Shown here: piece after piece, positions 1 through 8,306 of the stretch | Layout of the letters: every line of letters starts with the position of its first letter | How positions within the stretch are numbered: position 1 is the first letter of the stretch | NCBI GenBank assembly: GCA_014729455.1 | Contig: WJJW01000060.1 | Span: 1-14,863 of the forward strand | DNA: 14,863 nucleotides | Reading direction: 5' to 3' | From: Candidatus Eiseniibacteriota bacterium | GTDB taxonomy: Bacteria; Eisenbacteria; RBG-16-71-46; CAIMUX01; VGJL01 | Position numbers and translations under genes: made by a program | The notes under the pieces: model-generated | Seen by the model: the letters and a program-made list of their open reading frames with translations, nothing else | Told to the model about the DNA's origin: nothing | Database searches by the model: none

Positions 1-579
1 AACTTCCACGGCACGGTTCTCCATCAGCTCCAGCCGTACCCGATCCTCGTCGGTCTGATGGTGGTCGCCCTCTTCGCCCTGCACGGCGGGCTCTACCTCT
101 ATCTCAAGACGGAGGGATCCCTGCAGCAGCGCCTCCGGGACTGGATGTGGCGGAGCTGGGGCGTCCTGCTGGTCCTGTTCCTGCTCACGACCCTCGCCAC
201 GGTCGTCCGGATCCCGGCGGCCACGGCGAACTTCGATCAGTTCCCCTGGGCGGTCGGGGTGGTGCTCCTGGCGATCCTGGCGATCGCGAACATCCCGCGC
301 TGCCTCTACTGGGACAAGCCGGGCCAGGCGTTCGTCTCGAGTTCGGTGCTGATCGCCGCGCTGGTGGGCCTGCTCGGGCTGGCGCTCTATCCGAACCTCG
401 TGGTGGCGTCGAACAATCCGGCGCACAGCGTGACGATCTTCAACGCCGCCTCGAGCAAGCGAACCCTGGAGATCATGCTGATCATCGCGGCGATCGGGAT
501 GCCGTTCGTCCTGACCTACTCCGGCGTGATCTACTGGACCTTCCGCGGGAAGGTGAAGCTGGACGAGAGCAGCTACTAG
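1..579 (+). CDS. cydB: Cytochrome bd ubiquinol oxidase subunit II, 3' part (CydB)
   Basis: The frame is open from the window edge to a TAG at 577-579, giving 192 residues; the start lies upstream of the window. CydB is the membrane subunit that pairs with CydA in the quinol-oxidising, oxygen-reducing bd oxidase. About five hydrophobic segments are visible, roughly residues 12-36, 52-70, 80-97, 113-135 and 158-180. The family signature is the C-terminal part: LYPNLVVASNNPAHSVTIFN, then a TLEIMLIIA stretch and a YWTFRGKV ending, which matches how CydB proteins finish. CydB proteins are usually about 340-380 residues, so roughly the first half is missing here, and cydA is probably just upstream. 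An internal ATG at 58 is not the true start, because the frame continues to its left with CydB-like residues (FHGTVLHQLQPYP). No CydX-like small ORF follows. Identity is confident; the exact full length is unknown. Confidence 0.93.
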   Translation, partial: NFHGTVLHQLQPYPILVGLMVVALFALHGGLYLYLKTEGSLQQRLRDWMWRSWGVLLVLFLLTTLATVVRIPAATANFDQFPWAVGVVLLAILAIANIPRCLYWDKPGQAFVSSSVLIAALVGLLGLALYPNLVVASNNPAHSVTIFNAASSKRTLEIMLIIAAIGMPFVLTYSGVIYWTFRGKVKLDESSY

Positions 580-821
580 GAGCGGACGCTACCGCAAGAT
601 CTCCCGTGGATCGGTCCGGAGGATTGCGATCGGGCAAGACCGAGGGTCGCCGTCAGGATCCGTCGCTCGCGATCTGGAGCTGCATCTCCATGAAAAGCCG
701 GAGGATAAGAAGCGCTCGAATCGCCTCGCTCCACTGCAATTTCCGGAACGGCAGCGGCCGCGTTATCCTTGATCACAGAGTCGATTGCGGCCGAACCGGG
801 AGGCTGAGAGGACCCACCTTC
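580..821 (+). other. Intergenic region between cydB and the TonB-dependent receptor
   Basis: These 242 bases hold no convincing gene. A 6-bp inverted repeat (TCGGTC at 611-616, GACCGA at 638-643, 21-base loop) might form a weak hairpin after cydB, but no T-tract follows, so a terminator is not claimed. I looked for a cobalamin-type riboswitch, because such elements often precede outer-membrane receptors, and did not find its conserved boxes. A possible -10 element TATCCT lies at 764-769, without a good -35 at 17 bases. A clear ribosome binding site, GAGAGGA, sits at 806-812, nine bases before the receptor start. Confidence 0.4.
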
Positions 822-2873
822 ATGCTGCGGACCATCACCTGGATCTGTCTCCTGACCTTGACGCCGCTCCCCCTCTCCCGGGCCCAGGGCGCCGAGCCGA
901 CCGAGGCGGAGGACGTCCACACCCTCGGCGAAGTCGTCGTCCGGGCGACCCGCCCCGTCGCCACCGTCGGCGGGTCCAGCGCGGTCGAGGCGCAGATCGA
1001 TTCCCTCCCCGTCCCGGCCGCCGCGACGGTCGAGGAGGTCTTCCGCGAGCTGCCGCTCCTGCACGTCCGCACCAACTCCCGCGGGGAGGCGGAGATCTCC
1101 GCGCGGGGATCCGAATCGCGCCAGGTCGCCGTCCTGGTCGACGGCGTCCCGATCACCCTGGCTTGGGACGCCCGCGCCGACGTCTCCGTGATCCCCGCGA
1201 CCGCGATGCACGACGTCACCTTCACGCGCGGGCTCTCCTCGATGCTCTACGGGCCGAACGTGCTCGGCGGGATCGTCGAGGTCAGCGTCGGCCAGCTCCG
1301 CCATCAGCCCGCGGAACGGACCTTGCAGGTCACGATGGGCGCCGATCACGTCGGGACGGTCGGGACCGCCGTGATGGCCTCGATCCCGGGAGAGACGGGA
1401 TCGGGCCAGTGGCTCGCCCGCGCCGGCGCCGGCTTCCGCACGACTCCCGGCGACCCGCTGGCCGACGGAATCCGGGAGGCGACCGACCCGGACGACAGCC
1501 TGCGGCTGAACACCGACGCCGAGAACGCCGACGGGTTCCTCGCGCTGCGCTACCGCGAGAACGGCGGGGCGTGGCTCTCCTTCTCCGGATCGACCTTCCG
1601 CGAGGAACGCGGCATCGCCGCAGAGCTGGGGCTCCCGGACGCTGACGCCCGCCTGTGGCGGTACCCGCACGTCTCGCGCACGATCGCGGTCCTTTCCGGC
1701 GGCACCGGCTTCCGGAAGTCCCCCTTCGGAGGGCACGGCGACGTCGAGGCGAGCCTGGGGATCGACGTCGGGCGGACCGAGATCGACGCCTACGCCACCC
1801 GCGACTACGACACGGTCACGGGCTTCGAGGACGGCGAGGACCGGACCGTCACGCTGCGCCTGCTGGCCGACCAGACGCTCGGGACCCGCGGAGACCTGCG
1901 CGCCGCGTTCACGCTCTCCGACATCCACCACGACGAGTCGATCCCGGACGGGGATTTCGCCTACCGGCAGCGGCTCCTGAGCCTCGGCCTGGAAAGCGTC
2001 TGGCGCGTGCTGCGCTCCCGGGGACCGGTCCACACCGTCTCGCTCAGCGTCGGCGGAGCCTACGACCGCGCCGAAACGCCGGAGACCGGCGGTCGTCCGC
2101 AGCAGGATCCCCTCTCCGAGCTGGGCGGCCGGGTCGGCCTCTCCGCCGTTCTCGGCGAGGACGAGCGAACCGTTCTGCACGCCGGCGTGAGCCGCCGCGG
2201 CCGGTTTCCGGCCCTGCGGGAGCTGTACTCCGGGGCGCTGGACCGGTTCTTGCCGAATCCGCACCTGGAACCCGAGAAGCTGCTGACGGTGGAGGCGGGA
2301 GCGACGCGCCGGATCGGCACCGGAGAGATCCAGGCCGTCGCCTTCCACAGCTACCTGAAGGACGCCGTCGTCCGCACGACGCTCGACGACGGCACGCGAC
2401 GCTTCCTGCGGGTCAACCGGGACGAGCTGCGGAGCACGGGGCTGGAGATCCTCGGCGCGGGCGCGCTGGGGCCGGTCGAACTCGCCGGCAACGCGACCTT
2501 CCAGTCCGTCGAGCTGACGGACACCGAGGCGGCCGAGACCCACCGCCCCGAGGATATGCCGGAGATCTTCGGGGATCTGAGCGTCCGGTTCCCGCTTCTC
2601 CGGCGGATCATCGGCCGGATCGACCTGCAGTACACGGGAGAGCAGTACGCGATCAACGCGATCACCGGGGACGACGCACGGCTTCCCGACCAGGGGATCC
2701 TCGGGGCTTCGATCTCCCGTCGCTGGCCGCTGCGGGTTTCCTGGGGCGGCGGCGTCTTCACCGGCCTGGTCACCCGCCTCGCCGTGGACAACGCTGGTGA
2801 CGTCGCGCTCTACGACGCCTGGGGGCTGCCGGGACCGGGGCGGCGCGTCCGCCTCGAAGTCCGCCTGCGGTAG
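822..2873 (+). CDS. TonB-dependent outer-membrane receptor
   Basis: The protein has 683 residues. It starts at ATG 822, nine bases after GAGAGGA (806-812). The frame stays open far upstream through cydB, but only this ATG gives a signal peptide: a charged start, then a WICLLTLTPLPL core, with cleavage likely near SRA-QGA at about residue 21. A TonB-box-like strand (LGEVVVRATR, about residues 35-44) is followed by a plug domain at about 52-157, containing VLVDGVPI and YGPNVLGGIVEV, the usual end of the plug. The rest is a beta-barrel with alternating strands; GVSRRGRFPALRELYSG and NPHLEPEKLLTVEAG are typical receptor motifs. Such receptors import chelated metals, vitamins or glycans using TonB energy. 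No ligand can be named and no TonB/ExbB genes lie nearby. The protein ends in ...VRLEVRLR, without the terminal aromatic residue usually recognised by the BAM machinery. Family is confident, substrate unknown. Confidence 0.93.
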   Translation: MLRTITWICLLTLTPLPLSRAQGAEPTEAEDVHTLGEVVVRATRPVATVGGSSAVEAQIDSLPVPAAATVEEVFRELPLLHVRTNSRGEAEISARGSESRQVAVLVDGVPITLAWDARADVSVIPATAMHDVTFTRGLSSMLYGPNVLGGIVEVSVGQLRHQPAERTLQVTMGADHVGTVGTAVMASIPGETGSGQWLARAGAGFRTTPGDPLADGIREATDPDDSLRLNTDAENADGFLALRYRENGGAWLSFSGSTFREERGIAAELGLPDADARLWRYPHVSRTIAVLSGGTGFRKSPFGGHGDVEASLGIDVGRTEIDAYATRDYDTVTGFEDGEDRTVTLRLLADQTLGTRGDLRAAFTLSDIHHDESIPDGDFAYRQRLLSLGLESVWRVLRSRGPVHTVSLSVGGAYDRAETPETGGRPQQDPLSELGGRVGLSAVLGEDERTVLHAGVSRRGRFPALRELYSGALDRFLPNPHLEPEKLLTVEAGATRRIGTGEIQAVAFHSYLKDAVVRTTLDDGTRRFLRVNRDELRSTGLEILGAGALGPVELAGNATFQSVELTDTEAAETHRPEDMPEIFGDLSVRFPLLRRIIGRIDLQYTGEQYAINAITGDDARLPDQGILGASISRRWPLRVSWGGGVFTGLVTRLAVDNAGDVALYDAWGLPGPGRRVRLEVRLR

Positions 2874-2890
2874 CGGATCGCGGGTCTCCG

Positions 2891-3546
2891 GTGGACTCCT
2901 CGCTCACGCTCGCGCTCGGCATCTCGCTCCTCTTCGGCATCGGCCTGCTCGCCTATCTCTCCCCCGGAGAGGTCCCGGGCGGCGCCGGGCACAGCCACGT
3001 CGCCCGCCCGTGGCTGGTTCACGACATCCTGCAGGAGGAGCGGAACGTTCCGATCTGGACGAACCGTTATCACTGCGGCTATCCGATCGGGCTCTACTAC
3101 GGGTTCGTCCACTACTTCCTGACCGCCGGCGTCGCGGGCATCTTCCGGATCCTCGAGCACGAGGAGCGGCACCAGCGCGTGCACCTCCGCTTCGACGCCC
3201 CCATGCCCGGCTAGCTCGTTCTCGCCTACTCCTGGTTCCCCCACAATCGCGTGGAGATCGACGGCCACCAGGTCCCGGCGCAGCGCGCGGCGATGAGCTT
3301 CACCGTCGTCCCGGTCCCCGCCGGGATCCATCACTTGACGATCGAGCCGGGGGGATCTCCGCGACGCCGAAAGGGCTGCTCGGTCTGGCGGCGGTCGTCC
3401 TGATGCTCGGCCTGGGCATGCAAGGGATTCGCCCGAGGCGCCGGCAGCGAGGTCGGCGCAGGAGGACGCAAGGACCGATTCTCGTCCCGGGGAGGGCTGG
3501 CGGCAGGGACCCCCCTTCTCTGGATCTCCCGGAGATCGAACCGTGA
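2891..3546 (+). pseudogene. Decayed YfhO/PTPS-related-type multispanning membrane protein
   Basis: From GTG 2891 the reading gives an N-terminal transmembrane segment (LTLALGISLLFGIGLLAYL), then HSHVARPWLVHDIL and NVPIWTNRYHCGYPIGLYY. This resembles the first periplasmic loop of large YfhO-like or PTPS-related membrane proteins of the glycosyltransferase-C type. A TAG at 3212-3214 interrupts it. The same frame then resumes as LVLAYSWFPHNRVEIDGHQV and FTVVPVPAGIHHLTIEP, which is the C-terminal beta-domain of that family. The many middle transmembrane segments (several hundred residues) are absent, with the junction near 3160-3180. At a run of six G (3349-3354) the frame breaks; the continuation GLLGLAAVVLMLGLGM, a last membrane helix, lies in the next frame and stops at 3544-3546. 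No good ribosome binding site precedes 2891. I read this as a remnant with an internal deletion, a nonsense codon and a frameshift. Family assignment is from motif memory. Confidence 0.68.
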
Positions 3547-3606
3547 ACCGGAGGGGGACACGATCTCCGCATCAGTCGTATCATTGTGTCCCGCGCCTGC
3601 GACTAC

Positions 3607-3612
3607 AGGAGG
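3607..3612 (+). promoter_or_regulatory. Ribosome binding site favouring GTG 3625
   Basis: A perfect AGGAGG lies at 3607-3612, 12 bases before GTG 3625 in the nucleotidyltransferase frame. The spacing is long but usable. The earlier in-frame GTG at 3586 has no purine-rich stretch before it, so this site favours the shorter protein. Confidence 0.5.
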
Positions 3613-3624
3613 CTTGTCGGAGAG

Positions 3625-4026
3625 GTGGCCATCATCGAGGACGTCCGGAGATGGGCCGAGGGCCGGACCGACATCCGCGCGCTCGCCCTGGTCGGATCCC
3701 ACGCCCGGGGAACCGCCCGACCGGACTCGGACATCGACCTGGTCGTGCTCTCCACCGAACCGGTGCGCTACCTGGGGCGAACCGAGTGGGTATCGCTCTT
3801 TGGAGAGGTCGCCCGCATTTCGCTCGAGGATTGGGGCGAGGTCCGGTCGGTGCGGGTCGTCTACCAGAACGGCACGGAGGTCGAGTTCGGAATCGCCGAT
3901 CCGGCCTGGGCCGCGGTCCCGTTGGATCGCGGGACCGCGGACGTTCTCGGCGACGGGTGCAGGATCCTCCTCTACCGCGACGGCTCGCTCCGTCGTGCTC
4001 TGGGATTCGCCCGCCGCTCCGTCTGA
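3625..4026 (+). CDS. Small nucleotidyltransferase-fold protein
   Basis: The protein has 133 residues from GTG 3625; an in-frame GTG at 3586 would add 13 residues but lacks a ribosome binding site. The minimal nucleotidyltransferase signature is intact: GSHARG at residues 24-29, with D36 and D38 in DSDIDLVVL. E87 in EVEFG is a plausible third acidic residue for metal binding. This is the pol-beta-type fold (PF01909-like) that transfers a nucleotide to a small molecule or protein. A conserved-looking middle part (TEWVSLFGE, EDWGEVRS) and the end (DGCRILLYRDG) are typical of stand-alone bacterial members with unknown substrate. There is no HEPN partner beside it, so a MntA/HepT toxin-antitoxin pair is not supported. 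It lies 71 bases upstream of the propeller gene on the same strand. The substrate cannot be told. Confidence 0.8.
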   Translation: MAIIEDVRRWAEGRTDIRALALVGSHARGTARPDSDIDLVVLSTEPVRYLGRTEWVSLFGEVARISLEDWGEVRSVRVVYQNGTEVEFGIADPAWAAVPLDRGTADVLGDGCRILLYRDGSLRRALGFARRSV

Positions 4027-4097
4027 GGAGGAACCGCGCGCGCGCAGGAATCGACCCGACGGCCGGCCGCGCCGCCCAACGAACGAGGAGAACCCCC

Positions 4098-6323
4098 ATG
4101 CGCCGTCCCGACCATCGAACCATCCCGACGCTGCTCTCATCACTCGCCCTCGTGCTCCTGTCGGCAGCCGCCGTCGGCGCGGCCTTCGCCGAGTACACCT
4201 TCCGCTGGGCCAATCCGATCCCCCAGGGGAACTGGCTGACCGCCCTCGCCTTCGAGAACGACGCCGTCGCCTACGCCGTCGGGAACAAGGGGACGGTCCT
4301 GGCGACCACCGACGGCGGGGAAACCTGGACCGACCGGACGGCCTGGCCCGAAGTCGAGGCGGACCTGCACGACCTCGTGATCCTCGCCCCCGGCGAGCTG
4401 CTGGCGGCGGGAGATCCGCCCGGCCTGTTCCGGTCCCTCGACGGCGGGATGACCTGGTCGCCGATCGACAATCCCTCGACGGGAACGCTCTACAACCTCG
4501 AGGAGATCGCGCCGGGCGTGCTGGGCGCCGTCGGCGAGGGCGGCGAGGTCGTACGCTCGACCGACGCAGGCGCGACCTGGGAAGCCAAGACGCCGACCGG
4601 CGCTCAGCGCCTCGTCGAGCAGCTCTGGCTCGATCCGCTGGAGGGGTACGTCGTCGGCGAGTTCCAGGGCCGGCGGACCCTGGACGGCGGGGAGACCTGG
4701 GAGCTGATCCCCGGATTCGACCAGTGGGAGGGCTTCACGAACGTCAAGTTCCTCGACGAGCAGCATGGCTTCCTGTTCGGGGATTTCGACACTTGGGAGA
4801 CGACCGATCACGGCGCGACGTGGGAACAGGTCGGAGTCCACTTCCCGGCGCCGATCTACCAGCGACAGGTGATCCTCTACGACGCCCGGCACCGGCTCGT
4901 CACGACGGGCCTCGAGGGGGCCCAGATCTGGGAGACCTTCGACAACGGCGAGAGCTGGACGATGCACCACGAGCGAATGAGCGCCGCGGGGTTCCCCGAC
5001 CTGGTGGAGCTGCCCGGCGGCCGGCTGCTGATGGTGAGCACCGACGGAGATCTCAAGCGCAGCGACGATGGAGGCGCGACCTGGACCAACGCGACCTTCA
5101 GCTTCGGGGGGGACGAGCGGGTCACCTTCGATGCTCTGGCTTCCCTTCCCGGAGGGATCCGGATCGCCGCCGGGAACGGCTCCTCGCACACCGGCATTCC
5201 GATGCTCTGGCTCCGCAGCGAGGACGGGGGCGCCACCTGGCAGGAACTCGACGCCCCTCCCTCGATGGCGCACGTCCACGACCTCGGACACTTCGGCGAT
5301 GCATTCCTCGTCGCGGTCGGATACGAGGCCTCGGTCGACCGGGTCTGCACGAGCGTCGACGGCGGATCGACGTGGCAGGATGGAGAGCTTCCCGTCCCGT
5401 ACCAGCTTCTCGGATCGGTCACGGTTCCGAGCGAGACCACCGCCTACGCGCTCGCCCGAGGAGACGATCAGACCCAGATCTGGCGGACCACCGACCAGGG
5501 GGCAGACTGGGAACGTCGCGACGACGGGCTTCCCCCCACCGAAGACCTGTACGACGTCCATTTCTACGACGAGCAGAACGGTTTCGTGTGCGGCGGCTGG
5601 GCGGGAGACGCCGACCTCTTCCGCACGACGGACGGGGGCGGGACCTGGACACGCATGGACACGCCCGGCCTTCCGGAATCGACGCTGCGCGAGATGCACT
5701 GGTTCGACGCTTCGACCGCGATCCTCTCGACCTACTACGCCCTCTACCGGACCACGACCGGCGGGGCCGACTGGACCCTCGTCGATGACGTCGACGGGGC
5801 GCGCGTGATCCACTTTCGCGACGAACTGCACGGCGCGGTCCGGGAGACCTCGGAAGGAACGTTGCGGGTCACCGAAGACGGAGGAGCGACCTGGACCTCG
5901 ATCGACCTGCCTTTCCCGGGGCCCTACGGCGGGGTCGTCGCCGTCGAAGGAGGATTCCTCCTCGGTGGACAGGGCAGCGTGATCCTCGAGGGACGGGATC
6001 CGGACGCCGCGGGAGTCGGTCTCCCCGATCGAGACCCGGCCCGCGTCCTGCTGGGCCCGGGCCGACCGAATCCCTTCACCGCCGGAACCCGCGTCGCCTA
6101 CCGCCTGCCGGAGACCTCGCGGGTCCGGATGACCGTCCATGATGCGAACGGCCGGCTCGTGCGCGTCCTCGCCGACGGAACCCAACCCGCCGGGGACCAC
6201 TTCGCGATCTGGAACGGACACGCCGATTCCGGTCGCCCGGTTCCGTCGGGAACCTACTTCCTGCGCCTCGCGGGTCCGGAGGGGAGACAGGGATCGACGC
6301 AGCGCATCACGCTATTGCGTTGA
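4098..6323 (+). CDS. Exported Asp-box beta-propeller protein with FlgD-like sorting tail
   Basis: The protein has 741 residues. ATG 4098 follows GAGGAG (4085-4090) by seven bases and gives a signal peptide (RRPDHR, then TLLSSLALVLLSAAAVGAAFA, cleavage near residue 31). From about residue 70 to 600 there are 13 Asp-box motifs of the form [ST]-x-D-x-G-x-[TS]-W, for example TTDGGETW at about 70 and TEDGGATW at about 592. These are typical of sortilin/Ycf48-like and sialidase-like propellers; the count suggests one large or two stacked propellers. One copy, TTTGGADW, has lost the Asp. From about residue 649 comes a FlgD-like/type IX-like C-terminal domain: RPNPFTAGTRVAYRLPE, a VHDANGRLVRVL strand, SGTYFLRLAG, and the end TLLR. 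The protein is therefore probably secreted or surface-anchored. Ycf48 itself assembles photosystem II, but most bacterial Asp-box exported proteins have no known role, so no enzyme activity is claimed. Confidence 0.9.
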   Translation: MRRPDHRTIPTLLSSLALVLLSAAAVGAAFAEYTFRWANPIPQGNWLTALAFENDAVAYAVGNKGTVLATTDGGETWTDRTAWPEVEADLHDLVILAPGELLAAGDPPGLFRSLDGGMTWSPIDNPSTGTLYNLEEIAPGVLGAVGEGGEVVRSTDAGATWEAKTPTGAQRLVEQLWLDPLEGYVVGEFQGRRTLDGGETWELIPGFDQWEGFTNVKFLDEQHGFLFGDFDTWETTDHGATWEQVGVHFPAPIYQRQVILYDARHRLVTTGLEGAQIWETFDNGESWTMHHERMSAAGFPDLVELPGGRLLMVSTDGDLKRSDDGGATWTNATFSFGGDERVTFDALASLPGGIRIAAGNGSSHTGIPMLWLRSEDGGATWQELDAPPSMAHVHDLGHFGDAFLVAVGYEASVDRVCTSVDGGSTWQDGELPVPYQLLGSVTVPSETTAYALARGDDQTQIWRTTDQGADWERRDDGLPPTEDLYDVHFYDEQNGFVCGGWAGDADLFRTTDGGGTWTRMDTPGLPESTLREMHWFDASTAILSTYYALYRTTTGGADWTLVDDVDGARVIHFRDELHGAVRETSEGTLRVTEDGGATWTSIDLPFPGPYGGVVAVEGGFLLGGQGSVILEGRDPDAAGVGLPDRDPARVLLGPGRPNPFTAGTRVAYRLPETSRVRMTVHDANGRLVRVLADGTQPAGDHFAIWNGHADSGRPVPSGTYFLRLAGPEGRQGSTQRITLLR

Positions 6324-6433
6324 TCGGACGTCCGCCCGGCGGCCCCGGCGATCGAAGAGAGCATGGAACGGAGAACGAACAGAGAGCGGGCCCTCGTGGA
6401 CGCCTCCGAGGAGTTGCGCGATCTACGGTCGAA
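6324..6433. other. Convergent intergenic region between the two propeller genes
   Basis: These 110 bases separate two convergent stop codons. A perfect 10-base palindrome (CGGACGTCCG, 6325-6334) follows the + strand gene, but no T-tract or longer stem is present, so a classical bidirectional terminator is not evident. The gene ends on both sides are similar in sequence (TGCGTTGAT at 6315-6323 plus one base, and its reverse complement ATCAACGCA at 6433-6441). They form a weak long-range inverted repeat that comes from the shared LLR-stop ending. Confidence 0.4.
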
Positions 6434-8224
6434 TCAACGCAGGAGCGTGACGGTGCGTGTCGTGGTGAAGCTGACCCCGGCCAGGCGAACGAAATAGACG
6501 CCGGTGCGGAGCCTCCGGTCGGCGGCCCCGGACCCGTCCCAGCGTACCACGGTGCGGCCGGCACGGTGCTCTCCCGCGGCGAGAGTGCGGATCCGCCGCC
6601 CCGCCGCGTCGTGAATCGACAGCTCCACGAAACCGGGACGGGGCAGATCGAATTGGATCGTCGCGCCTTCGCTCGATGGATTCGGCGTGCAGACCAGAGC
6701 GATCCGCTCGCGGTCGTCTCCGGACCGCTGGAGCGTCGCCGAGGCCGCGGGCCCGTCGTAGTAGAGATCGTAACCCGTGCTCCCCCAGTTGCGGCGATCG
6801 ACCCAGACGATCCCGGCTTCCTCCTCGACAGGTCGGGTCGGATCCACTCCGACCGCCGGGCGCCGGTGCTCGGAGGAAACCGACTGGCCCTGGTTGACGT
6901 GGCGATGCATCTCCCACTCGTCCGGCTCGTCCCGTTTCGCCCGCGCGTAGTCGATCCTGCCGTCGTGCCAGAACGCGACGTGCGATCCCCCCTCCTGGCA
7001 GCTCGCCTCCATGTCGGGGGTCCGCTCGTCCTCCTGCTCGATGCAGCTCAGACAGAGGTTCGTCTCCCACGACTCCCCGGCATCCTCGCTGTTGGCGGAC
7101 CACACGTCGTGGTCCTCCCCGTCCCAGCGCCTGGAGTAGGAGACGAAGACGGTCGGCTCGTCGGCGCAGGCGCGGATGGCGGCGATCGCCGGCTCCGTCT
7201 CCGCGTCCTCGTTCTCGGTCAGGGCGACCGGAGGTTCCCAGTTCACGCCGTAGTCGAGGCTGCGCGTCAGGTACACCTCCCGGCTCTCCTCGTCGCATGA
7301 ACCGCTCGGGCTGGAGTAGGCGACGTAGAGGATCCCGGAGCCGAAGGCCACGTCCGGCCGCGCGCCGGAGGCGTCCCAACCCGGGCAGTACCGGCCCACG
7401 ATCACGGGGGGCTCCCAGGTCCACCCGAAGTCGAGGGATCGGCTGAGGACGACCGCCCAGCCGTCCGGCGTCCGAACGTTGTAGACCGCGTATGCGAACC
7501 AGGCTGGAAACTCCGCAGCATCGGTCGTGATCCTCGGATGCGAGATCCCTTCAGGATTGATCCAGACAAGCTGCGTGTCGTAAGCGTCCGAGCTCAAGCT
7601 CTCCCGCCACGAAACGAGCGCCATCCCGTCGACGACGTGGGCACCGACCAGCCATCTCTCGTTGCCTTCGCCGATCGCGACCGTCTGCTGGTCAAGCACG
7701 AACTCCGGCGCCTGGAGGATGCGCCAGGGTTCCCATTGTTCCCCACCGGCGGTGGATCGGTAGTAGAGCAGCGTCGCCGCGTCGGCGAGCTCGCACGACA
7801 GGTACAGGTCGCCCTGGGTCGCGCCCACGAGGGTCGGGTTGATCTCGTGGAACTCCGTCTCGGCGACCACGACGTCGTCCGGCGACCACCGGGATCCGAA
7901 TTCGCCGTCCCCGCGCGCTCCCCGAACGTAGGAAGGGATCTGGAACTCGGCGACACCGGAGGACGCGTCGTTCATCCCGCCGTCGGGCGCGCCTTCGACC
8001 TGCCGCGCCAGGGCGCGCGCCGCTTCCATGTCTCCTCGTTCCTTCGCGGCGCGCAACTGGTCGAGCAGCGCCGCCCGCGCCTCGCCCGGAGGCTCCCACC
8101 ATCCGCTCCGCACGCTCCGCGGTGGATCGAGCAGCGCGCGTGAAGCGACGGCTTCCAGGGATGCGACGCAGAGCAATAGGGAGACGGATACGATGAAGAG
8201 AGGAAGACCACGAAGGTCCCGCAT
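6434..8224 (-). CDS. Exported sialidase-like (BNR) propeller protein with FlgD-like sorting tail
   Basis: The protein has 596 residues. ATG 8224 is preceded by AGGAGG (8231-8236 on the complement, six-base gap). It starts a signal peptide (MRDLRGLPLF, then IVSVSLLLCVASLEAVAS). The open frame extends 37 codons further upstream, but that part covers the promoter. After a helical stretch (about residues 48-78) comes a sialidase-type six-bladed-like propeller with four Asp boxes: STAGGEQW near 157, SLDFGWTW near 263, SLDYGVNW near 322 and SEDAGESW near 379. VAFWHDGR and WVDRRNW are blade motifs common in exported BNR proteins. The C-terminal domain (TPNPSSEGATIQFDLPRPG, a SIHDAAGRRIRTL strand, TGVYFVRLAG, ending TLLR) matches that of the convergent neighbour. 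The classic sialidase arginine triad could not be confirmed, so a glycosidase is possible but unproven. It has its own promoter at 8307-8335. Confidence 0.88.
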   Translation of the reverse strand: MRDLRGLPLFIVSVSLLLCVASLEAVASRALLDPPRSVRSGWWEPPGEARAALLDQLRAAKERGDMEAARALARQVEGAPDGGMNDASSGVAEFQIPSYVRGARGDGEFGSRWSPDDVVVAETEFHEINPTLVGATQGDLYLSCELADAATLLYYRSTAGGEQWEPWRILQAPEFVLDQQTVAIGEGNERWLVGAHVVDGMALVSWRESLSSDAYDTQLVWINPEGISHPRITTDAAEFPAWFAYAVYNVRTPDGWAVVLSRSLDFGWTWEPPVIVGRYCPGWDASGARPDVAFGSGILYVAYSSPSGSCDEESREVYLTRSLDYGVNWEPPVALTENEDAETEPAIAAIRACADEPTVFVSYSRRWDGEDHDVWSANSEDAGESWETNLCLSCIEQEDERTPDMEASCQEGGSHVAFWHDGRIDYARAKRDEPDEWEMHRHVNQGQSVSSEHRRPAVGVDPTRPVEEEAGIVWVDRRNWGSTGYDLYYDGPAASATLQRSGDDRERIALVCTPNPSSEGATIQFDLPRPGFVELSIHDAAGRRIRTLAAGEHRAGRTVVRWDGSGAADRRLRTGVYFVRLAGVSFTTTRTVTLLR

Positions 8225-8306
8225 GACCGACCTCCTGTTCGGGGTCGAAGCAAGGTTGGATCGCCACGAGGCCGGGACGTACGGCCACATCGGCCGACCG
8301 TCCTGG

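Noticed and set aside
147..821. Upstream extension of the receptor reading frame through cydB
   Set aside because: The frame is open only because of high GC. It overlaps cydB in another frame and gives Pro/Gly/Arg-rich sequence; the ATG at 822 has a ribosome binding site and a signal peptide.
580..821. Cobalamin or other riboswitch before the receptor
   Set aside because: Conserved boxes of the B12 riboswitch were looked for and not found; only a weak 6-bp inverted repeat is present.
576..2543. 655-codon open frame opposite the receptor gene
   Set aside because: Composition rich in Arg, Gly, Asp and Val with no domain; it is the antisense shadow of a well-supported gene.
3625..4026. Nucleotidyltransferase as half of a MntA/HepT toxin-antitoxin pair
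   Set aside because: No HEPN-like gene on either side; the neighbours are a membrane-protein remnant and an exported propeller protein.
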